From positions 1 to 25,950 of the IMG/VR virus record IMGVR_UViG_3300007734_000522: 25,950 bases of DNA. One strand, 5' to 3'. The DNA is from a virus. A program made the position numbers and the translations under genes. Each line of letters starts with the position of its first letter. Positions within the stretch are counted from its first letter, which is position 1. This document shows, piece after piece, positions 18,896 to 25,950 of the stretch. The notes beneath the pieces were generated by a model, which did not search any database, was not told the DNA's origin, and saw only the letters and a list, made by a program, of their open reading frames with translations.

Positions 18896-19510
18896 TTACA
18901 AAGTAAGTTCAGTTAAATTTTTATTGTTACCAACTGTACCTTTAATAAAAACATTAAAAGCAAGACTTATTCTAGTATTATCTCCTTGTTTAGTTTCTAC
19001 CATGTGAGTTAATGAAGATGGAAATAATATTATATCTCCAGTCTTAACTGAGAACCACCAAGTTTCAGAATTATATAAATGCCATTCTTTTATTTCTGGT
19101 TTAATAACTGAATAAATATCCTTTTTATAAAATTTAATTTTATCAAATTGTTCATCACAATTAATGTAAAACACTCCTGATACTAAAGAGTTGGGGTGTT
19201 CGTGTTTATGATGATATTGATTTGTTTCAGTATAATTTAACCAAGATTGTGTAATATATGGTGTAATTGCATCTGTTGGAGATATTACTTTTTCAAAGTA
19301 ATCTTGTACTCTTAAATCTAAATCTTCTTTTAAATCTTTAAATTCTTTATGATTTAGAATGTAGTTATCATTTGATGTAATATTACCTTCATTTTTATTA
19401 CAATCAGATTTAGTTTTATCAATAAATGATAATTCTTTATTTGTAAGTTCTCTATCTAATTTAGATATATAAATAGGTGTTGGAAATATTCCATGAATAT
19501 TTGATTCCAT
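18896..19510 (-). CDS. 2OG-Fe(II) oxygenase (PF13759-type)
   Basis: A 204-residue protein starting GIFPTPIY, as usual for this family. Core motifs are QSWLNYTETNQYHHKHEHPNS (Fe ligands H and probably H/E), LVSGVFYIN, GDIILFPSSLTHMVETKQ (distal H) and TRISLAFNVFIKG (2-oxoglutarate Arg). Such enzymes are common in marine cyano- and pelagiphages near tail genes. The substrate is unknown. A poly-purine ribosome site (GGAAGGAAA) precedes the ATG. Confidence 0.88.
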   Translation of the reverse strand: MESNIHGIFPTPIYISKLDRELTNKELSFIDKTKSDCNKNEGNITSNDNYILNHKEFKDLKEDLDLRVQDYFEKVISPTDAITPYITQSWLNYTETNQYHHKHEHPNSLVSGVFYINCDEQFDKIKFYKKDIYSVIKPEIKEWHLYNSETWWFSVKTGDIILFPSSLTHMVETKQGDNTRISLAFNVFIKGTVGNNKNLTELTL

Positions 19511-19536
19511 TTTCCTTCCTTTCGTTTTTTAAAATA

Positions 19537-19887
19537 CTATACTTCTATTATATCCCAAGTCAATGTTGATTCGTTCCAAATATATTTATTTTCATCATTT
19601 GGTTTAGAAACTGGTGCTTCCCATCTACAAGTATCTTCGTTTAATATCCAAGAGTTAAAAGGTTTAGGTGCTATAAAAGCATCTCTTTGTTGGTCATATT
19701 GATAACCTATTCCAGCAAAGTTTTTTCTAATATTGTTATTGTATGAAGTTTGTTTCCAAACATCTCTTGTATTATAAAGTTTATTTATAAAATCTACTCC
19801 AGCTTGTTCAGTAGTTGCAATATCATTAGATATTACAATTACTTGTTCAACTATATTTCCTACTCCTAATTTTGCAAAGTGTGCCAT
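19537..19887 (-). CDS. Tail-fibre-associated structural protein (MAHFAKL family)
   Basis: A 116-residue protein starting MAHFAKLGVGNIVEQVIVISN, then VWKQTSYNNNIRKNFAGIGYQYD and FNSWILNEDTCRWEAPV, ending in a W-rich strand. This is a very common marine-phage protein encoded next to tail fibres or baseplates, usually called a structural or tail protein; its exact place in the virion is not settled. It lies 3 bases after the tail-fibre stop. Confidence 0.85.
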   Translation of the reverse strand: MAHFAKLGVGNIVEQVIVISNDIATTEQAGVDFINKLYNTRDVWKQTSYNNNIRKNFAGIGYQYDQQRDAFIAPKPFNSWILNEDTCRWEAPVSKPNDENKYIWNESTLTWDIIEV

Positions 19888-19890
19888 AAG

Positions 19891-22800
19891 TTATCCTGTT
19901 ATACTTCCTGATGAATTGAATACTATAACTTTATCAGAACCATCTGTTGTTACTGTTGGAGAACCAGTTGTAGTTCCTGAATAATTTGCAGTTGGTATAC
20001 GAAGTATTACAACTCCTGAACCTCCATTACCACCAGTTGCTGATGGAACACCATCACCTCCACCACCTCCTCCTCCTCCTGTATTTGCAGTAGCTTTTGT
20101 TGCAGCTGTTCCTGGTCCAATACCACCAGTACCACCACCACCAGTACCAGCAGGATTTGCTGATCCTGATCTTGAAGAACCTGAACCTCCACCACCTCTA
20201 TCAACAGCAGAACCTGTTATAGAAGATGATAAACCATCTCCACCATGTCCCTGACCATCAGTATTTCCAGCTTCACCTGCACCTCCACCACCTCCTCCAG
20301 TTCTAGGTGATGTTATTCCTGTCCCTCCACCAAAACCTTGATTGGCAGTTCCACTTCCACCAGTAGTGCTATTACCACCACCTCCTGAACCACCACTAAG
20401 ACCAGTAGTTCCAGATGGTCTTGAACCACCACCTCCTCCACCTGAAGATGTAATTGTTGTAATTCCTGTTCCTGAAATTGAACTATCAACTCCATTTGTT
20501 CCTGCCACAGTACCTGTTGCACTACCAGCACCACCTCCTCCTACTGTAACTGTATAAACTGTTCCAACAGAAAATGATAAAGTTGATTCACTACTTCCTC
20601 CACCACCTGAAGTTTCTGTGGAATATGAATTTCTATATCCTCCTGCTCCCCCTCCACCACCATCATCATATCCACCTCCTCCTCCACCAGCTACTACTAA
20701 AAAATCTATTGAATAAGGTGGTGGTGATAAAGAAACTGTTCCTTCATTTACACCAGATGATGCTAACCAACCTTGTGTAGCATCTATATATGTAATTGTT
20801 ACAGCTTCTCTTTCTGTATTTAAAACTCTATTATCTGTTGAACCATTAATTTTATTTCCATTAGGTGATAATGTAATTGCGTTAGTATCAAAAGTTCCTG
20901 CGTAATCTAATAATATAATTGTATCTCCAGCAGATGGAGAAGCAGGTAATGTTACTGTAAATGCAGCTGATGTAGTGTTGCAAGGATAACCATTCCCAGC
21001 AACAGCAGTAAAACCTGTTGTTTGAACTGATTGCCAAGATATTCCACCAGATCCAAAACTTAAATTTCCTGATCCATCTGTTTTTATAAATTGTCCAGAT
21101 GTTCCATCTGCAGTTGGTAATACCCAAATTTTATTTGCTGTTAAGTTTGATGCACCTTTAAATCCTACATAATTAGATCCATTAGCTGTTGCTTCTGCAA
21201 ATCTTATTTCAGCTTGGTTAGCATAAGTTTCAGAAGTATTAATAGTTGGTGATGTTAAAGTTTTATTAGTTAAAGTATCAGTAGTAGCTCTTCCAACTAA
21301 TGTATCTGTAGAAGTAGGTAATGTTAAAGTTCCAGTATTAGAAATACTAGAAATAATAGGAGAAGTTAAAGTCTTATTTGTTAATGTATCTGTAGTTGCT
21401 CTACCTACTAATGTATCTGTTGATGTAGGAAGTGTTAATGTTCCTGTATTAGATATTGAAGATATAATTGGTGTTGTTAATGTTTTATTAGTTAATGTTT
21501 GTGAATCTGTTGTTCCAACAACTGCACCAGATGGAGCTGATAATGTAGCAATAGATCCTAATCCTAAATTAGTTCTTGCAGAAGATGTAGAGTTTAGATC
21601 AGATAAATTATTTGCAACTAATAATGCACCAGATAATGAAGCATAAGCTGCAACCCAAGCAGATCCTGTATAAACTTTCATAGCATTATCTGTTGAATTG
21701 AAATATAATGCTCCACCAACTAAAGCATTACCATCATTATCTAATGTTGGATCAGATGTTTTAGTTCCTAAATATCTATCATCAAAATTATCATAAGCTG
21801 CTAATGCTGAATCTCTTGCACTGTTTGCTGCATTGGCTGCGTTACTAGCATTGTTAGCAAAGTTACTAGAATTATTTGCAAAGTTACTTGAGTTGCTAGC
21901 ATGATTACTAGAATTATTTGCAAAGTTGCTAGAATTAGATGCGTGGTTGCTAGATGTATTTGCAGAGTTTGAAGAGTTGTTTGCAAAGTTACTAGAATTA
22001 CTTGCGTGGTTAGATGAATTGCTTGCATGGTTAGCAGAAGTATTAGCACTATTAGAACTATTGTTTGCAAAGTTTGATGAATTAGAAGCATGGTTAGCTG
22101 AAGCATTTGCTGAATTAGAACTGTTATTAGCAAAGTTACTAGAGTTAGACGCATGATTAGAACTATTAGACGCATGGTTAGATGCGTTGTTAGCAAAGTT
22201 AGAACTGTTAGCAGAATGATTAGCTGCTGAATTTGCTGAGTTGCTAGAATTATTAGCAAAGTTAGAAGCGTTAGATGCAGAGTTTGCTGCAGCGTTGGCA
22301 TTAGCTTGTACTGAACTTAAATAAGTTGAAGCAGTATTAGCAGAGTTAGAAGCATTGTTTGCAAAATTAGAAGAGTTAGACGCATGATTGGCTGCAGTGT
22401 TTGCACTATTAGATGAATTGTTTGCGTAGTTAGAAGAGTTAGAAGCATGATTTGCTGCTGCATTAGCATTGGCAGATGCTGAAGCATTATCAACTATTAA
22501 ATTCCATTTAGCAGAATCAGCATTAGAACTGATTGGTGTTGTACCTGTGGATGTATGATTAGTATTACAAATATAAATATTACCATTAGAAGTATCTTTA
22601 ACTAAATCACGAGCATAGTAAGTTGTAGCAGTTGTCCAGTTGCCAGCATAAGTACCTAATTCTTGTGTAACTGATATTTCTCCAGAACTATCAAATGCTA
22701 GAATTTTATTAGCACGAGAAGATGCACCTACAGTAAACTCAGTAGATGTCATTGTATTTGTTTTAGATAATTTAATAGATCTTGTTACTTCTTCTTGTAA

Positions 22801-23154
22801 TTGCTGAACAGCCATCATTGCTCTGTCTAATCCTTCTTCATGTGATTCAGCTGGGAATGGATCGTTAGCAATATAATCTATAGATTGTGTTTGTGGTAAG
22901 TTACGTCTTAATACAACTGTTTGTGTTGATGTTGGAATATTACCAGTTGTAAATACAACTGATCCACCACCAGCCACACCAGCTCCTGTAACTGTATAGT
23001 GTGTTGTTAATGTTTTAATTGTTTCAGTTCCTGTAGAAGAACGAATGATTACTTGAATATCTGAGTCTTGAAATATTTTAAAGGTATAAGAAAAGGTGGT
23101 AGTTGATCCATCACCACTATAACTGTTCTTAACTGTAGTTGAAGATATTGTCAT
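19891..23154 (-). CDS. Tail fibre protein, T7-like N-terminus, Gly-rich tip
   Basis: A 1087-residue modular fibre. Residues 1-135 match the T7 gp17-type N-terminal domain that attaches to the tail (TFSYTFKIFQDSDIQVI, DYIANDPFPAESHEEGLDRAM). About 165-222 is a small beta domain. About 225-445 is a stalk of some 30 Ala/Asn/Ser heptads. About 455-500 contains the FDDRYLG...LYFNSTDNAMKVYTG linker. About 555-635 has 37-residue LTNKTLTSPIISSISN repeats. About 815-1060 is very Gly-rich with GGGGG runs, resembling polyglycine-sandwich receptor-binding tips. A trimer that recognises the host surface is expected. No strong ribosome site precedes ATG 23154. Confidence 0.93.
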   Translation of the reverse strand: MTISSTTVKNSYSGDGSTTTFSYTFKIFQDSDIQVIIRSSTGTETIKTLTTHYTVTGAGVAGGGSVVFTTGNIPTSTQTVVLRRNLPQTQSIDYIANDPFPAESHEEGLDRAMMAVQQLQEEVTRSIKLSKTNTMTSTEFTVGASSRANKILAFDSSGEISVTQELGTYAGNWTTATTYYARDLVKDTSNGNIYICNTNHTSTGTTPISSNADSAKWNLIVDNASASANANAAANHASNSSNYANNSSNSANTAANHASNSSNFANNASNSANTASTYLSSVQANANAAANSASNASNFANNSSNSANSAANHSANSSNFANNASNHASNSSNHASNSSNFANNSSNSANASANHASNSSNFANNSSNSANTSANHASNSSNHASNSSNFANNSSNSANTSSNHASNSSNFANNSSNHASNSSNFANNSSNFANNASNAANAANSARDSALAAYDNFDDRYLGTKTSDPTLDNDGNALVGGALYFNSTDNAMKVYTGSAWVAAYASLSGALLVANNLSDLNSTSSARTNLGLGSIATLSAPSGAVVGTTDSQTLTNKTLTTPIISSISNTGTLTLPTSTDTLVGRATTDTLTNKTLTSPIISSISNTGTLTLPTSTDTLVGRATTDTLTNKTLTSPTINTSETYANQAEIRFAEATANGSNYVGFKGASNLTANKIWVLPTADGTSGQFIKTDGSGNLSFGSGGISWQSVQTTGFTAVAGNGYPCNTTSAAFTVTLPASPSAGDTIILLDYAGTFDTNAITLSPNGNKINGSTDNRVLNTEREAVTITYIDATQGWLASSGVNEGTVSLSPPPYSIDFLVVAGGGGGGYDDGGGGGAGGYRNSYSTETSGGGGSSESTLSFSVGTVYTVTVGGGGAGSATGTVAGTNGVDSSISGTGITTITSSGGGGGGSRPSGTTGLSGGSGGGGNSTTGGSGTANQGFGGGTGITSPRTGGGGGGAGEAGNTDGQGHGGDGLSSSITGSAVDRGGGGSGSSRSGSANPAGTGGGGTGGIGPGTAATKATANTGGGGGGGGDGVPSATGGNGGSGVVILRIPTANYSGTTTGSPTVTTDGSDKVIVFNSSGSITG
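21251..21580 (-). repeat. 111-base (37-residue) tandem repeats in the tail fibre
   Basis: Three units start at about 21251, 21362 and 21473, a period of exactly 111 bases. Each encodes the D-T-L-T-N-K-T-L-T-(S/T)-P type sequence. The first two are nearly identical in protein but differ at many third codon positions, so the DNA copies are clearly diverged while the protein is kept. Confidence 0.8.
21816..22480 (-). repeat. Ala/Asn/Ser heptad repeat stalk in the tail fibre
   Basis: About 30 units of seven residues follow the pattern A-(N/S)-x-(S/A)-(S/A)-N-(F/H/S), for example ASNSSNF, ANNSSNS, ANTAANH. Alanine at the first position and Ser/Ala at the fourth suggest an alanine-type coiled stalk. 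One interruption (about residues 278-289, STYLSSVQ) breaks the register. Confidence 0.8.
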
Positions 23155-23210
23155 ATATTAGTTCTTTATTATGTTATTTCTATATTAAATGATTTTAATA
23201 AAGTCTATCA

Positions 23211-25950
23211 TTATTTATTTAATTTTTTTTGTTTAACTTCTTCTTGTTTAACGTCCAATAAACTTATTCTTTTTTCAATATTTGTTTGTAAAGCCACCTT
23301 AACTTCAGGATATTTTTTAAGCATATCTTCATAAGCATAGGCTTTAAATTGATCATATATTCTACTAATTGTATATTCCTTGCCACCAACTAAACCCTCT
23401 TCTCCTTCTTGTAATCTTTTATATGTAGTTGAATTTATTTCTAATTCTAATCTATCTTTAAATGTTCTTCCTGCACCATCTTTAGTTTTACCAATTCTTT
23501 CAATCCAATAATCATAAGCTGATTGATTATCTCTTTTTACTTCAGTTAAATCTACTTTTTCTTTTTTTGTAAATGGTTGTCTTAATGGAACTTTAAGTCT
23601 AAATAATTCATATCTAATAGGATCGTCTTTTACATCTATTGATTTACCAACTAAAGCTGGTCCCATCATTATTCCAGAAACAGATAATACTCCATCAGGA
23701 TTAAATATTAATCCAGCAGTTATTTTTTTAATAGGTTCTCCAGTTAATATATCTCTTTTAGGATCTAAATATAAAGACCCTAAAGATGATTTTTGAATAA
23801 CACTATCAACAAATGATCTTGTTTCATAAGATGTTTTTTCAAATTCACCTCTTAATGCTCCAAATGGAATTGCATTACCAACAATCTTTCCAAATAAAGA
23901 TGATATAGTTTGTTCAGTTGGATTAGCAAGAGTTTCTAAAGAATCTGCAATACCACGCATATATGTTTTTCCTAATGTATTTTTATAAATAGATAAAAAC
24001 ATTCCAAGCATTGCGGCTTCTTTATCTTGATCATTTATATTTTCTATATTTTCTTTTATATCTGCAGCTAAACCAAATATGTAAAAACGAGGATCCATTC
24101 TGTTATATTGAACATAAGTTACAGAACCATCTTTATTTACCATTCCTATTGAATAAGGTTGCCATCCATATTCCATCCATCTTTTTTTTACATCTTTATC
24201 TGCTGGACCATTTCCTGTAAGTAATGGTAAAGTTTTTCCATCTTTAGTTTGAATAGAAGACATTGCATAATCTAAAGCAAGTAATGTTGCTGACATACCA
24301 AACATTTGTCTTCCTATAACTTCTGCTCTTGCTCTAGGATCTCCGCTATTCCACATTTCTCTCATTTGTTTTGTATAAATACCCCAAGCAGGAATTCTAT
24401 TTTCAACATGTCTCCAAATATTTGTAGGAGTTTTAATAAATGGTGCAATAAATCTAAAAACTGGATGACTATTTAAAAAATTTTGAATACTAGATCCTAT
24501 ATCTGAATAAGATCCACCTCTAATATCATTTGTTAATGTTGATTCTTGTGCATACTTAAGTGCATCCGCTGCCGTTGGATTATTTTTAATATTTGCTCTT
24601 CCATCTAAATCAAATGCTTCATCCATTATTTTTTTAATATTTGCTTTTCCTTCTTTAGAATAAATATTTAAACCTCTTTCCATTGTATTATTAATAGCAT
24701 TTGCATACATTCTTCCTCTGTAATTCATCTGTTTAAATAATTCATCAGATGTAATCATTAATCTTGATGGAAGATCAATTGCATATCCAATCCAATCAAT
24801 TGCTGTTCCAATCTTTCCATTAAAACCTAAATTTTCTCCAGTAATTGGTTTAACTGCTTTTCCATTTACAATTTGTAAACTGTCTATTGTTCTTTGTTTA
24901 GGATCTAGTACAGGATCAGATTGTTTAAGTGCTAATTTAGTTGCTCTCCATGTTTCTTTAAAATTATTTAACAATCCTTGATACTGTGCAAAACCTAATC
25001 TAATTGCTCTATGATCTCCTCTAACAATACCACCACCAATCATTTCAAGTGGTCTTATTAACATTTCATTTAATGAAGAAAGTATTTGTACTTTTTGTGT
25101 ACCAGTTCCAGATAATAATGAATTAATCATAGCAGAGTTATAAACTTCTATAGCCTTATGATATTTTGTTTTTGCAACAATATTTAAAACTTCTTGAGGT
25201 TTTGCTTTTACAATTTTATTAGCAATAGTAATTGGATCTCCTTCGTATTCTTTTATAATATTTGCAAACTCTTCTGCATCAAATCTTGTTCCTGACTTTC
25301 CAACTTTAATATTACCAGCTTGAGTTGTTCTTGCTGCATTTCTTATTTGATTTTTTAATGAAACTACAGTTTCTCTAATAACATTAGAGTATTTTAATAT
25401 TTCTTGAGATGCTTCTTTAGTCCAAAGATTTTTATCTTTACCAAATTTTTCAACATATTTTTCTGAAATTTTAATAAAGTTTTCTGCTAAATCTTGTAGT
25501 ATTACTTTTGAAGCTAACATTCTAACTACTTGTTGTTCACTTTGAGCTGATATTTGTGGTAATATTTTTAATATTTCTTCTTTATCTCTAGCAAGAAGAT
25601 AAGCAAGTTCTTCTGCAGTTTTATTTGATAATACATCATTTTTTAAAAATGCTCTTTGTTCAGCAGTAAATAATTCAGATATAGTATCTAATGTATGAAT
25701 AACATGTTCTGAACTTAAAAATGATTTAGTATTTAATATTGATTTAATAAAAGATTCTGAATCTTCTTTTGCAGTTTTTTCTCCTATTTTAATTACTTCA
25801 TCTAATTTATTTATATTAATAGCAGGATTACCATCTGCAATTTGTTTTTTAACAATAGGTGCATCTACATTACCAGCTTCTACCTCTTTAATCGCTTGAC
25901 CAGTTTCATTATATACTTTTTGTTTTTCAGTAACATCTGCTATACCATTT
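23211..25950 (-). CDS. Giant ejection/internal virion-type protein, C-terminal 912 residues
   Basis: The frame is open to the right edge, so the start lies outside the window; an internal Met at 25520 has no ribosome site and is not a start. The visible part is mostly helical: a long coiled region, then FRFIAPFIKTPTNIWRHVENR, a segment with GDPRARAEVIGRQMFGMSATLLALDYA, then W-x-x-Y-G-W-Q-P-Y-S and RMDPRFYIFGLAADI. This matches, from memory, the C-terminal parts of very large podovirus internal virion (gp16-like, ejectosome) proteins of marine phages. It would be packed in the capsid and ejected to form a trans-envelope channel. The C-terminus is a Lys-rich coil. Confidence 0.8.
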   Translation of the reverse strand, partial: NGIADVTEKQKVYNETGQAIKEVEAGNVDAPIVKKQIADGNPAININKLDEVIKIGEKTAKEDSESFIKSILNTKSFLSSEHVIHTLDTISELFTAEQRAFLKNDVLSNKTAEELAYLLARDKEEILKILPQISAQSEQQVVRMLASKVILQDLAENFIKISEKYVEKFGKDKNLWTKEASQEILKYSNVIRETVVSLKNQIRNAARTTQAGNIKVGKSGTRFDAEEFANIIKEYEGDPITIANKIVKAKPQEVLNIVAKTKYHKAIEVYNSAMINSLLSGTGTQKVQILSSLNEMLIRPLEMIGGGIVRGDHRAIRLGFAQYQGLLNNFKETWRATKLALKQSDPVLDPKQRTIDSLQIVNGKAVKPITGENLGFNGKIGTAIDWIGYAIDLPSRLMITSDELFKQMNYRGRMYANAINNTMERGLNIYSKEGKANIKKIMDEAFDLDGRANIKNNPTAADALKYAQESTLTNDIRGGSYSDIGSSIQNFLNSHPVFRFIAPFIKTPTNIWRHVENRIPAWGIYTKQMREMWNSGDPRARAEVIGRQMFGMSATLLALDYAMSSIQTKDGKTLPLLTGNGPADKDVKKRWMEYGWQPYSIGMVNKDGSVTYVQYNRMDPRFYIFGLAADIKENIENINDQDKEAAMLGMFLSIYKNTLGKTYMRGIADSLETLANPTEQTISSLFGKIVGNAIPFGALRGEFEKTSYETRSFVDSVIQKSSLGSLYLDPKRDILTGEPIKKITAGLIFNPDGVLSVSGIMMGPALVGKSIDVKDDPIRYELFRLKVPLRQPFTKKEKVDLTEVKRDNQSAYDYWIERIGKTKDGAGRTFKDRLELEINSTTYKRLQEGEEGLVGGKEYTISRIYDQFKAYAYEDMLKKYPEVKVALQTNIEKRISLLDVKQEEVKQKKLNK

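Noticed and set aside
20007-20557. Proline- and glutamine/valine-rich frames over the Gly-rich fibre tip
   Set aside because: They are alternate-frame readings of GGA/GGT runs on either strand, and no independent start signals were found.
21801-22301. Long Leu/Ile/Thr-rich frame inside the tail fibre
   Set aside because: It is the shadow of the heptad repeats read in another frame, with no ribosome site and artificial periodic composition.
23160-23200. A further CACTATAG-like promoter before the tail fibre (TTAATATAGAAAT on the minus strand)
   Set aside because: Only the TATAG core agrees, which is expected by chance in DNA this AT-rich; the flanks do not match the two good copies.
1-25950. 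tRNA genes, CRISPR array, integrase or attachment site
   Set aside because: No cloverleaf with a TTCAANTC-type arm, no evenly spaced direct repeats of array type, and no tyrosine or serine recombinase motifs were seen on either strand.

Overview
The window looks like about 26 kb of a virulent (non-integrating) podovirus-type phage of a marine, very AT-rich bacterium. A SAR11/Pelagibacter-like alphaproteobacterial host is the best inference. The evidence is low GC, tightly packed genes joined by TAATG and ATGA overlaps, and a marine-phage gene set: head-tail connector portal, T7-like tail-fibre N-terminus, 2OG-Fe(II) oxygenases beside the tail genes, a PAPS-reductase-like protein, a lone DnaA domain IV, and tiny basic proteins. 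No integrase, tRNA or CRISPR array was seen. Host and family assignments come from reading motifs, not from searches.

Layout. (1) 1-3672, minus strand: start of a post-portal gene, portal, two small paralogous proteins, large terminase and a 69-aa protein. (2) 3673-4425: a divergent non-coding region with an unusual G-rich half. (3) 4426-6233, plus strand: eight small early-type genes, ending with a likely ribbon-helix-helix regulator. (4) 6235-9871, minus strand: small terminase, an HGG-type zinc protein overlapping it, a winged-helix initiator with iteron-like repeats inside its gene, a PAPS-reductase-like protein and a Cro-like regulator with a 28-aa leader gene. (5) 9992-13584, plus strand: RecB-like nuclease, single-strand annealing protein, a structured RNA, a DUF6378-like protein and a DnaA domain IV protein. 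(6) 13581-25950, minus strand: a string of tiny genes, holin, lysozyme, a nuclease, small membrane genes, an HNH endonuclease, a glycosyltransferase, two oxygenases, tail proteins, a 1087-aa tail fibre and the C-terminal 912 residues of a giant ejection-type protein.

How it may work together. Blocks 3 to 5 form an early/replication region with host-type promoters at 4957, 9938 and (minus) 9927. Recombination is by nuclease plus annealing protein. Initiation may use the iterons in the initiator gene, the phage DnaA-like protein, or both. Two perfect DnaA boxes sit on the upstream sides of two small genes in the lysis cluster (16261, 16529). A near-identical 18-nt element containing CACTATAG, as in T7-family RNA polymerase promoters, ends at the start codons of genes at 3672 and 16243, which suggests phage-specific late promoters. 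The most novel item is a 13-bp hairpin RNA at 12302-12362. Its loop is complementary to the ribosome-binding leader just downstream and, with a single bulge, to the leaders of the operons at 5016 and 13078, so it is a candidate anti-Shine-Dalgarno regulatory RNA.
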